Positions 43,002 through 51,168 of a stretch of DNA of 64,000 nucleotides are shown here, one piece after another; position 1 is the stretch's first letter, and each line of letters opens with the position of its first letter. This stretch comes from Mesobaculum littorinae. Its GTDB lineage: Bacteria > Pseudomonadota > Alphaproteobacteria > Rhodobacterales > Rhodobacteraceae. The notes beneath the pieces are model-generated. The model saw only the letters and a program-made list of their open reading frames with translations. It ran no database searches and was not told the origin of the DNA. A program made the position numbers and the translations under genes. Where the stretch lies: positions 62,001 through 126,000 of the forward strand of contig NZ_RQXX01000004.1 of NCBI RefSeq assembly GCF_004011175.1. The letters are read 5' to 3'.

Positions 43002-43946
43002 TCAGGCGCCTGTCCGTTTCTCGATCGCATCCCAGATGCGGCCCGCGACGTCGATACCATCGAAACGCTCCAGCTCCTGGATGCCGGTGGGCGAGGTCAC
43101 GTTGATCTCGGTCAGCCGGTCGCCGATGACGTCGATACCGACGAAGATCTGGCCCTTCTCGCGCAGCGTGGGGCCGATGGCGGCGCAGATCTCGCGGTCG
43201 CGCTTGGTCAGCTCGGACGGCACCGGCTTGCCCCCGACATGCATGTTCGACCGGGTTTCGCCCTCGGCCGGGACGCGGTTGATGGCGCCCACCGGCTCGC
43301 CGTCCACGAGGATCACCCGCTTGTCGCCCTTCGAGACGGCGGGCAGGAAGGCCTGTGCGATCAGGGGCTCGCGATTCAGCTGCGAAAAGAGCTCGTGCAG
43401 GCTGGCGAGGTTGCGGTCGTCCGGGCCCAGCCGGAAGACACCGGCACCGCCGTTGCCGTAGAGCGGCTTGACGATGATGTCGCCGTGATCACGCTTGAAC
43501 TGCCGCAGCGCGGCGAGGTCGCGGGCGATCATCGTCGGCGGGATAAGCTCGGGGAACCGCAGGACAAGCAGCTTCTCGGGGAAGTTCCGCACCCAGAAGG
43601 GATCGTTCACCACGAGCGGCTTGGGGTGCAGGACGTCGAGGATGTGGGTCGAGGTGATATAGGCCATGTCGAAGGGGGGATCCTGGCGCAACCAGATCAC
43701 GTCAACCGTCGACAGGTCGATCTCCTCGATCTCGGACAGGGTGACATGGTCGCCCTTGACGCGACGCACCTCGGCCCAGCGACCGCGCGCGGTGACCTTG
43801 CCATCGCGCCACGCCATCTGGTCCGGGCCGTAGACGAACAACCGGTGCCCCCGGGCCTGCGCCGCCTCGGCCAGGCGAAAGGTGCTGTCGGCGTTGATGT
43901 CGACGGCCTCGATAGGGTCCATCTGAAAGGCGACGGTCAGGGTCAT
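43002..43946 (-). CDS. gshB: Glutathione synthetase
   Basis: A 314-residue ATP-grasp ligase adding glycine to gamma-glutamylcysteine. [19 protein letters not shown] at the N-terminus, [13 protein letters not shown] near residue 85, [15 protein letters not shown] near 160 and [16 protein letters not shown] near 280 are family signatures. ATG 43946 ([11 protein letters not shown]) is preferred, with GGA eight bases upstream, over ATG 43955. It follows yraN after 103 bases on the same strand as the last gene of the rsmI-yraN-gshB group. Confidence 0.96.
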   Translation of the reverse strand: MTLTVAFQMDPIEAVDINADSTFRLAEAAQARGHRLFVYGPDQMAWRDGKVTARGRWAEVRRVKGDHVTLSEIEEIDLSTVDVIWLRQDPPFDMAYITSTHILDVLHPKPLVVNDPFWVRNFPEKLLVLRFPELIPPTMIARDLAALRQFKRDHGDIIVKPLYGNGGAGVFRLGPDDRNLASLHELFSQLNREPLIAQAFLPAVSKGDKRVILVDGEPVGAINRVPAEGETRSNMHVGGKPVPSELTKRDREICAAIGPTLREKGQIFVGIDVIGDRLTEINVTSPTGIQELERFDGIDVAGRIWDAIEKRTGA

Positions 43947-44049
43947 GCGGTCCATCCGGCTAGGGCTGTGCCGACCTTACATGGCGCAGCACCGTCCGGC
44001 TGACAATGCCCGGCACGGCAGGAAGGGGACGCAGAGCGCGCGCGGGTCC

Positions 44050-44400
44050 CTAAAGAAACGCGTTCTCGCAGATGTCGATACGCCCGGTGCGGTCGACCAG
44101 CGCGACATCGAAGCGCGCCGGCGTGTTCTGCCCCGCCGGTTCGCCCGCCAGGTATTCGCCGGCCGCTGCAAAGATCCGCTCGATCTGGCGCGGCGAGACC
44201 CGCGCGGCAGCGGCGGCATGGCTGCGGCTGGCCTTGACCTCGATGAAGACGACATCGTCGCCGTCGCGGGCGATAAGGTCGATTTCGCCGGAGCGACCGC
44301 GCCAGCGGCGCCCCGCGATCCGATGGCCGCGGGCCGTGTAGTGCGCGGCGACCTGATCCTCGGCCGCAAGGCCCGCGTGATAGGAAACGCGTCCACTCAT
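44050..44400 (-). CDS. YraN/UPF0102 family nuclease-fold protein
   Basis: A 116-residue protein of the UPF0102 family, whose fold resembles Holliday-junction and restriction nucleases. The catalytic-looking core is SGEIDLIARDGDDVVFIEVKAS (Asp near 42, Glu-x-Lys near 54). No function is firmly established. Its ATG at 44400 overlaps the rsmI stop at 44397, the same pairing seen in many proteobacteria. Confidence 0.92.
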   Translation of the reverse strand: MSGRVSYHAGLAAEDQVAAHYTARGHRIAGRRWRGRSGEIDLIARDGDDVVFIEVKASRSHAAAAARVSPRQIERIFAAAGEYLAGEPAGQNTPARFDVALVDRTGRIDICENAFL

Positions 44401-45275
44401 GTCTCGTCCCTTCCCTGTGCGCCGCCCATCTCTAGCGCCGCCTGGTACACATCGCGCCGTTTCAGCCCCAGCCGCTCTGCCACCTCGCGTGCGGCATCCT
44501 TGACGCTCTGTCCCGGCAGGGCCGAGGCAAGGGCCGCGCGCATGTCCTCATCGCTGGCAGTGCCGCGGTCGCGGTCGACCACCAGAACGACCTCGCCCTT
44601 CAGGGCGGGGCCCTCTTCCAGCCTTTGCCGCAGGGCCGAGAGCGGCCCGCGCATCACCTGTTCGAATTTCTTGGTCAATTCCCGGCACAGCGCCGCCTCT
44701 CTGTCGCCGAGTGTGGTCTCCATTTCCTTAACAGTTTCCAAACATCGCTTCGGCGACTCAAAGATAATCAGGGTCGCGGGCACGGGGGCCAGTTCCGCCA
44801 GCGCCTTGCGCCGCGCCGCGCCACCCGTCGGCAGGAACCCCGCGAACAGGAACCTGTCGCTGGGCAGGCCCGACAGCGTCAGCGCCGCCAGCGCCGCCGA
44901 GGGCCCCGGCGCACCGGTGACGTGGTGCCCGGCGATCGCCGCCTCGCGCGCCAGCGCATAGCCGGGATCCGCGACCAGCGGGGTGCCGGCCTCGGAGGCA
45001 TAGGCGACCGACCTGCCCTCGGCGATCATCGCCAGAAGCCGCGGACGCACCGTGCGGCCGTTGTGATCGTGGTACGAGATCACCGGCCGCCCGCCCACCG
45101 CGATGCCATGGATCTCCATCAGCTTGCGGGCGGTGCGCGTATCCTCGGCCGCGATCACGTCGGCCGAGGCCAGGATGTCGAGCGCCCGCAACGTGATGTC
45201 ACGTGCCGTCCCGATCGGCGTGGCCAGAAGGTAGAGCCCCGCCTTGAGCGGGCGGATTTCGGCGCGCTCGGTCAT
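44397..45275 (-). CDS. rsmI: 16S rRNA (cytidine-1402 2'-O) methyltransferase
   Basis: A 292-residue SAM enzyme of the tetrapyrrole-methylase fold acting on C1402 in the ribosome decoding centre. YLLATPIGTARDITLRAL near residue 15, AEDTRTARKL near 43, ASEAGTPLVADPGY near 93 and FAGFLPTGGAARR near 142 are the family motifs. ATG 45275 is chosen for GGGAGA eight bases upstream; the frame extends 24 residues further without such a site. It is divergent from the LpoA-like gene. Confidence 0.96.
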   Translation of the reverse strand: MTERAEIRPLKAGLYLLATPIGTARDITLRALDILASADVIAAEDTRTARKLMEIHGIAVGGRPVISYHDHNGRTVRPRLLAMIAEGRSVAYASEAGTPLVADPGYALAREAAIAGHHVTGAPGPSAALAALTLSGLPSDRFLFAGFLPTGGAARRKALAELAPVPATLIIFESPKRCLETVKEMETTLGDREAALCRELTKKFEQVMRGPLSALRQRLEEGPALKGEVVLVVDRDRGTASDEDMRAALASALPGQSVKDAAREVAERLGLKRRDVYQAALEMGGAQGRDET

Positions 45276-45293
45276 TGTCCAGTTCTCCCGCAA

Positions 45294-45322
45294 TTTACAG
45301 CAAGGTCGCATCCGCATAGGGT
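45294..45322 (+). promoter_or_regulatory. Candidate promoter of the LpoA-like gene
   Basis: TTTACA (45294-45299), 17 bases, TAGGGT (45317-45322), 44 bases before the start, in the 91-base divergent spacer shared with rsmI. Confidence 0.3.
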
Positions 45323-45366
45323 CGCCCCGACCCCGCGACGTTCCCAACCTGTACGAGGATCAGCCC

Positions 45367-46557
45367 ATGCTTGCCACCCTAAGCACCTTGCCGGCGCGAC
45401 TTGCCCGGATCGTGCTCGGCCTCGCGCTTATCGCCGTTGCCGCCTGTGAACCCGTGGGGCTGACCGGCCCCGGAGGCGGGTCCGGACAGCGAATCGACCC
45501 CGGTGCGCCCGTGCCCGTGGCCCTGCTGGTGCCGCGCAGCGCCCCCGACGGCGGCGCGACCATCGCGCAAAGTGCCGAGAATGCCGCGCGTCTTGCCATG
45601 GCCGACCTGAACGGGGTCGAGATCGACCTGCGCGTCTACGACACCGGCGGCGACCCGTCGCGCGCCGCACAGGTGGCAAACCAGGCCGTGTCCGAAGGCG
45701 CCAAGGTGATCCTCGGGCCCGTCTTCTCGCAGACCTCGAACGCCGCCGGGCTTGCCGTCGCGTCGAAGGGCGTGAACGTGCTGTCGCTCAGCAACAACAG
45801 CTCGATCGCGGGCGGCAACGTCTTCGTCCTGGGCAACACCTTCCAGAACACCGCCGACCGGCTGGTCCGCTATGCCGTCGCGCAGGGCAAGGGCAACATC
45901 TACGTCATCCACGGCAACGACGTGGCCGAGATCCAGGGCCGCGACGCGATCGCCGCAGCAGCTCGTAACGCAGGCGCCCGCGTCGTCGGCACCGGTGGCT
46001 TCGAGCTCAGCCAGAATGGCGTCACCCAGTCGGTGCCGCGCCTGGCCGAGGAAGCCCGCGCCTCGGGCGCCGACGCGGTGTTCCTGACCTCGGGCAACAC
46101 CGGCGCCCTGCCGTTCCTTGCCGACCTCCTGCCCGAAAACGGGCTGACGCCGCAGGTGGCGCAGTATGTCGGCCTGCAGCGGCTCGACATCCCGTCCGAG
46201 GCGCTTTCGGTGCGCGGGCTGCAGGGATCGTGGTTCGCCCTTCCCGACCGCGCCGTCGCCGGCCAGTTCGCCGCGCGCTACCGCGCCCGCTACGGCGGCG
46301 ATCCGCACCCCATCGTGGCCGCGCCCGCCTATGACGGCATCGCCGCGATCGGCGCGCTGGTCGCCGAGGGGCGCGCCGACGCCCTGTCGCGCCGCAGCCT
46401 GACGCAGACCGACGGTTTCTCGGGCGCCTCCGGCGTGTTCCGCCTGCAGGCAGACGGCACCAATCAACGCGCGCTTGCCGTCGCGCAGATCCGCAACAAT
46501 CAGGTGATTGTGATTGACCCTGCCCCCAGAAGCTTCGGCGGCGGTTTCGGTTTCTGA
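45367..46557 (+). CDS. LpoA-like lipoprotein, penicillin-binding protein activator
   Basis: A 396-residue lipoprotein with a type-II signal peptide ending LIAVAAC (lipid-bearing Cys27), a Gly/Pro-rich linker, and a periplasmic-binding-protein fold like branched-chain amino acid receptors (VALLVPRSAPDGG near residue 50). No permease genes are nearby. Its position divergent from rsmI and yraN matches that of E. coli lpoA (yraM), which activates penicillin-binding protein 1A. Role by position and fold; not proven. GAGG precedes ATG 45367. Its end overlaps the proposed glnD start by 44 bases. Confidence 0.85.
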   Translation: MLATLSTLPARLARIVLGLALIAVAACEPVGLTGPGGGSGQRIDPGAPVPVALLVPRSAPDGGATIAQSAENAARLAMADLNGVEIDLRVYDTGGDPSRAAQVANQAVSEGAKVILGPVFSQTSNAAGLAVASKGVNVLSLSNNSSIAGGNVFVLGNTFQNTADRLVRYAVAQGKGNIYVIHGNDVAEIQGRDAIAAAARNAGARVVGTGGFELSQNGVTQSVPRLAEEARASGADAVFLTSGNTGALPFLADLLPENGLTPQVAQYVGLQRLDIPSEALSVRGLQGSWFALPDRAVAGQFAARYRARYGGDPHPIVAAPAYDGIAAIGALVAEGRADALSRRSLTQTDGFSGASGVFRLQADGTNQRALAVAQIRNNQVIVIDPAPRSFGGGFGF

Positions 46558-49339
46558 ACCGGCCCCCTCGAACGACACCCACCGCGTGCCGGACGGTCTG
46601 ATCCGTCCGGCACGCGACATTTTCGACCGTGTGGACGTGCGCCACCGCATCGACGCCGCCATTGCCGCGGACGACAGCGATACCGGCGCGCGCCGCAGGA
46701 TCATCACCGCCGAGATCAAAGCGGCGATGGATGACGGCCGCGCGCTGATCGCCCGCGCCTTTTCCGAAGCGCCGCGACAGGCGCGACAGGTCGTCGCCTC
46801 GTACAGCTACCTGACGGATTGCATCGTCACGACGGTCTTCGACTGCGCGCTGCAACATTTGCACCCGCGCCCGACCCCCACCGAGGGCGAACGCCTCGCC
46901 GTGCTGGCCGTCGGCGGCTATGGCCGCGCCGAGATGGCGCCGTTTTCCGACGTAGACCTGCTGTTCCTCAGCCCGTGGAAGCTGTCGCCCTGGGCCGAGG
47001 GCCTGATCGAATCCATGCTCTACGTGCTGTGGGACCTGCACCTGAAGGTGGGGCATTCCAGCCGCACTGTGAAGGACTGCCTGCGTCTGGGGCGCGAGGA
47101 TTACACCATCCGCACCGCCCTGCTGGAACACCGCTTCCTGGCCGGCGACCCCGCGCTGGAGGAAGAGCTTGGCCGCCGGCTCTGGTCGGACCTCTTCCGC
47201 GGCACCGCCACCGATTTCGTCGAGGCCAAGCTGGCCGAGCGTGACGAACGCCACCGCAAGCAGGGTGGCCAGCGCTACGTGGTCGAGCCCAACGTGAAGG
47301 AGGGCAAGGGCGGGCTGCGCGACATGCAGACGCTGTTCTGGATCGCCAAGTACGTCCACGGCGTGACCGATGCCTCGGCCCTCGTCGACCGCGGCGTCTA
47401 TTCCCGGTCCGAGTTCGACGAACTGATCCGGGCCGAGGATTTCCTGCTGGCGGTGCGCTGCAACATGCATCTCATCGCCAACCGCGCCTCCGATCTTCTG
47501 ACCTTCGACATGCAGATCGAGGTGGCCGAGCGCATGGGCTTTGCCGATCGCGGCGGGCGCCGCGGCGTCGAGCACTTCATGCAGACCTATTTCCGCCACG
47601 CCACGCAGGTGGGCGACCTGACGCGGATCTTCCTTGCCGCGCTCGAAGCCGACCACGTCAAGAAGGCGCCGACGCTGCAGGGCTTCTTCCGCCGGCGGCG
47701 CCGGGTCAAGGCGGGCTACCGGCTGGTGCAGAACCGCCTGAACGTGGATCCCGAGGCGTTCCTTGCCGACAAGCTGAACTTCCTGCGCATCTTCGAAGAG
47801 GCGATGCGCACGGGCTACCTGATCCACCCCGATGCGATGCGCCTGATCGCCGCCAACCTCGACCGGATCGACGACGCGATGCGCCGCGACCCCGAGGCGA
47901 TCCGCATCTTCTTCGACATCCTGCTGCGCCACGGCAACCCGGAACGCGGCCTGCGGCGGATGAATGAGCTGAACGTGCTGGGCGCCTTCCTGCCCGAATT
48001 CGAACCCGTCGTCGCGATGATGCAGTTCAACATGTATCACCACTACACGGTGGACGAACACATCATCCAATGCATCTCGACCCTGGCGCAGATCGAGCGG
48101 GGCGAGCTGGACGACCCGCTGCCCGTCTGCACCCGGATCATGAAAGAGAGCGGGATCAACCGAAAGGTTCTCTACGTCGCGCTTCTGATGCACGACATCG
48201 GCAAGGGCCGGGACGAGGACCACTCTGTCGTCGGGGCCCGCATCGCCCGCAAGGTGGGGCCGCGGCTGGGGCTCAAGCAGGCCGAGACCGACACCGTCGA
48301 ATGGCTGGTGCGCTATCACCTTCTGATGTCGGACATGGCGCAGAAGCGCGACCTGTCCGACCCCCGCACGGTGCGCGACTTTGCCAAGGCGGTGCGCACC
48401 CGCAAGCGGCTGGACCTGCTGACCGTGCTGACCGCCTGCGACATCATCGGCGTGGGCCCCGGGACATGGAACAACTGGAAGGCGCAGCTTTTGCGGGCGC
48501 TTTACAACGAAACCGCGAACGCGCTGGAAAACGGGCTTGAGGATCTCAACCGCGAAGCGCGCGAAACCGAGGCCAAGAAGCGCCTGCGCGAGGCACTGAC
48601 CGACTGGGACCGGCGCGACCTGCGCGACGAGACGGCGCGTCACTACGGGCCCTACTGGCAGGGGCTGCCCACGGCCGCCCATGTCGTGTTTGCCCGGCTG
48701 CTGCGGCAGATGGACAACGGCGAGATCCGCATCGACCTGATGCTGGACGAGGACCGCGACGCCACGCGCGCCTGTTTCGCGATGCAGGACCATCCCGGCA
48801 TCTTCAGCCGGCTTGCCGGCGCACTGGCGCTGGTCGGCGCCAACGTGGTCGACGCGCGGACCTACACCTCGAAGGACGGGTTCGCCACGGCGGTGTTCTG
48901 GATCCAGGACGCCGACGGCTCGCCCTTCGAAGAGGCGCGGCTGGACCGACTGACCACGATGATCCACCGCACCCTGCGCGGCGAGGTCGTGGCGCGCGAC
49001 GCTCTGGTGCCGCGCGACAAGATCAAGAAACGCGAACGCGGGTTCCGCGTGCCGACCTCGATCGCCTTCGACAACGAGGGGTCCGAGATCTACACGATCA
49101 TCGAGGTTGATACCCGCGACCGCCCCGGCCTGCTTTACGACCTGACGCGCACGCTCGCGGCCAACAACATCTCGATCGCCAGCGCGGTGATCGCGACCTA
49201 TGGCGCGCAGGTCGTCGATACCTTCTACGTCAAGGACATGTTCGGTCTCAAGATTTACACGGCCGCGAAACGTCAGAACCTCGAGCGCAAGCTGCGCGAG
49301 GCCATCGACAGCGGCGCCCGGAGGGCTCACGACGCATGA
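46514..49339 (+). CDS. glnD: PII uridylyltransferase/uridylyl-removing enzyme
   Basis: A 941-residue nitrogen sensor that uridylylates PII proteins when glutamine is low and removes the group when it is high. The nucleotidyltransferase motif GGYGRAEMAPFSDVDLLFL is near residue 133, the HD phosphohydrolase motif LMHDIGKGRDEDHS near 557, and two ACT domains occupy about 750-941 (HPGIFSRLAGALALVGANVV; DRPGLLYDLTRTLAANNISI). The start is uncertain: TTG 46514 with AGG nine bases upstream, or GTG 46586 without a visible site. It overlaps murJ by four bases. Functionally it pairs with gltBD at the left end. Confidence 0.95.
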   Translation: MTLPPEASAAVSVSEPAPSNDTHRVPDGLIRPARDIFDRVDVRHRIDAAIAADDSDTGARRRIITAEIKAAMDDGRALIARAFSEAPRQARQVVASYSYLTDCIVTTVFDCALQHLHPRPTPTEGERLAVLAVGGYGRAEMAPFSDVDLLFLSPWKLSPWAEGLIESMLYVLWDLHLKVGHSSRTVKDCLRLGREDYTIRTALLEHRFLAGDPALEEELGRRLWSDLFRGTATDFVEAKLAERDERHRKQGGQRYVVEPNVKEGKGGLRDMQTLFWIAKYVHGVTDASALVDRGVYSRSEFDELIRAEDFLLAVRCNMHLIANRASDLLTFDMQIEVAERMGFADRGGRRGVEHFMQTYFRHATQVGDLTRIFLAALEADHVKKAPTLQGFFRRRRRVKAGYRLVQNRLNVDPEAFLADKLNFLRIFEEAMRTGYLIHPDAMRLIAANLDRIDDAMRRDPEAIRIFFDILLRHGNPERGLRRMNELNVLGAFLPEFEPVVAMMQFNMYHHYTVDEHIIQCISTLAQIERGELDDPLPVCTRIMKESGINRKVLYVALLMHDIGKGRDEDHSVVGARIARKVGPRLGLKQAETDTVEWLVRYHLLMSDMAQKRDLSDPRTVRDFAKAVRTRKRLDLLTVLTACDIIGVGPGTWNNWKAQLLRALYNETANALENGLEDLNREARETEAKKRLREALTDWDRRDLRDETARHYGPYWQGLPTAAHVVFARLLRQMDNGEIRIDLMLDEDRDATRACFAMQDHPGIFSRLAGALALVGANVVDARTYTSKDGFATAVFWIQDADGSPFEEARLDRLTTMIHRTLRGEVVARDALVPRDKIKKRERGFRVPTSIAFDNEGSEIYTIIEVDTRDRPGLLYDLTRTLAANNISIASAVIATYGAQVVDTFYVKDMFGLKIYTAAKRQNLERKLREAIDSGARRAHDA

Positions 49340-50961
49340 CACCAATCCGTCTGATCAGGGGTTTCCTGACGGTCGGGCTCTGGACGCTGGCAAGCCGCGT
49401 CCTGGGCTTCGCGCGCGACATCATGATCGCCGCAACACTGGGGGCCGGCCCCGTGGCCGAGGCGTTCTTTGTCGCCTTCACCCTGCCCAACATGTTCCGC
49501 CGGTTCTTTGCCGAGGGCGCGTTCAACATGGCCTTCGTGCCGCTTTTCGCAAAGCGGCTCGAAGCGGGGGACGGCGCGCGGGACTTTGCCCGGGATGCCT
49601 TTACCGGGCTCGGGACGGTGCTCATCGTGTTCACGGTGCTGGCGGAACTGGCAATGCCATGGCTGGTCTTCGCGATGGCTGCGGGCTTTGTCGGTGACGA
49701 ACGCTTCGACCTGGCCGTGGCCTACGGGCGCATCGGGTTTTCCTACATCATCTTCATCTCGCTCGCCGCGCTTCTGGCGGGGGTCCTGAACTCGACCGGC
49801 CGCTTCGCCGCCGCGGCGGCGGCGCCGCTGGCGCTGAACGTCATGATCGTGGGCGCGCTGATACTGGCCGAACGGCAGGGCTGGCCCGCGGGCGACGTGC
49901 TGATCTGGACGGTGCCCATCGCCGGCATCGCGCAGCTTATCGTGGTTTGGGTCGCCGCGGCGCGGGCCGGGTTCCCGTTGATCCCGCGCCGCCCGCGCCT
50001 GACGCCCGAGCTGCGGCAGCTTGCCATCCTCGCCGCCCCGGCCGCGCTGGCCGGTGGCGTGGTGCAGGTGAATCTCGTGGTGGGGCGGCAGGTCGCCAGC
50101 TTCTACGACGGGGCTATCGCCTATCTCAGCCTGGCCGACCGGCTGTATCAACTTCCCCTCGGCGTGGTCGGGATCGCCATCGGCGTGGTGCTGCTGCCTG
50201 AATTGTCGCGGCGGTTGACCGCGGGCGACACGGCGGGCGGCGCGCATGCCTTCAACCGCGCGGCTGAAATGGCGCTGGCCCTGACCGTGCCAGCGGCGGT
50301 TGCCTTCGTCGCGGTGCCCGAGGCGCTGGCCTCGGGGCTGTATCAGCGTGGCGAATTCGTCGCCGCCGATGCGCGCGCCACGGCGGCGGCGCTGGCGATC
50401 TACGCGGTGGGCCTGCCGTCCTTCGTGCTGCAGAAGGTCTTGCAGCCCCTTTATTTCGCGCGCGAGGACACGAAGACACCGTTCCGCTTCGCGCTGGTAT
50501 CGCTGGTCGTCAACGCCGCGGTGGCGGTGGGGCTGGCCCCGTCCATCGGGTTCCTCTCGGCCGCACTGGCGACGACCGTCGCGGGCTGGGTCATGGCGGC
50601 CTGCCTTTATGCCGGGACCCGGCGGATGGGCGAGGCGGTGCATTTCGACGCGCGCTTCCGCCGGCGGTTGCCCCGGATCCTGGTCGCCGCCGCCCTGATG
50701 GGGGGCGTGCTGCTGGGGGTCGAATGGCTGATCCGCGATCCGGTGTGGAGCGCGGGCGACCTGGGTCTGCTCGTCCTCGTCGGGCTTGTCAGCTATTTCG
50801 GACTGGGCTTCGTGATCGGCGCGTTCCGCCCCTCGGACTTCCGCGCAGCGGTGCAGCGTGGCAACCGAAGCACCGCCAGCCCCGCAACGCCCGCCGATGC
50901 AGCCGCGCGCGCGGCGCCCGAGACGCCCCACTCCCACGACCGGACCGAGCCCCGACGCTGA
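49336..50961 (+). CDS. murJ: Lipid II flippase MurJ/MviN
   Basis: A 541-residue polytopic inner-membrane protein that moves lipid II across the membrane for peptidoglycan synthesis. It opens LIRGFLTVGLWTLASRVLGF and carries AFFVAFTLPNMFRRFFAEGA near residue 42, the strongest family signature; around 14 helices are apparent. ATG 49336 overlaps the glnD stop. The C-terminal 30 residues are polar and Pro/Ala-rich. With uppP and the transglycosylase it adds to the envelope theme. Confidence 0.96.
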   Translation: MTPIRLIRGFLTVGLWTLASRVLGFARDIMIAATLGAGPVAEAFFVAFTLPNMFRRFFAEGAFNMAFVPLFAKRLEAGDGARDFARDAFTGLGTVLIVFTVLAELAMPWLVFAMAAGFVGDERFDLAVAYGRIGFSYIIFISLAALLAGVLNSTGRFAAAAAAPLALNVMIVGALILAERQGWPAGDVLIWTVPIAGIAQLIVVWVAAARAGFPLIPRRPRLTPELRQLAILAAPAALAGGVVQVNLVVGRQVASFYDGAIAYLSLADRLYQLPLGVVGIAIGVVLLPELSRRLTAGDTAGGAHAFNRAAEMALALTVPAAVAFVAVPEALASGLYQRGEFVAADARATAAALAIYAVGLPSFVLQKVLQPLYFAREDTKTPFRFALVSLVVNAAVAVGLAPSIGFLSAALATTVAGWVMAACLYAGTRRMGEAVHFDARFRRRLPRILVAAALMGGVLLGVEWLIRDPVWSAGDLGLLVLVGLVSYFGLGFVIGAFRPSDFRAAVQRGNRSTASPATPADAAARAAPETPHSHDRTEPRR

Positions 50962-51131
50962 GGTCTCGCCATGTGAAGGCACCGCATTCTCCCCGGACGG
51001 CGCACTCCGCCATCCAGGCATGCGCCAGCCGGCTTACCTTTGGTGAGCCCGGCCACCATCGTCCGAGGGTGTCCCGGCCGTCTTCTCCGCGCCCCTGTGC
51101 GTCCCGGGCGTGACGTTCCGGGGGGCCTTTC

Positions 51132-51146
51132 CCCACGTCGCGTGGG
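51132..51146. terminator. Hairpin between murJ and the histidine kinase
   Basis: CCCACG-TCG-CGTGGG, a perfect 6-bp stem in the 207-base convergent spacer 50962-51168. No T tract on either strand, so a weak candidate; nothing else is evident there. Confidence 0.3.
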
Positions 51147-51168
51147 ACGCCCGGCAAGGCCGGTTCGG

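Noticed and set aside
46022-49345. Minus-strand open frame of about 1107 codons opposite glnD
   Set aside because: glnD on the plus strand has all expected motifs; the antisense product has no recognisable domain.
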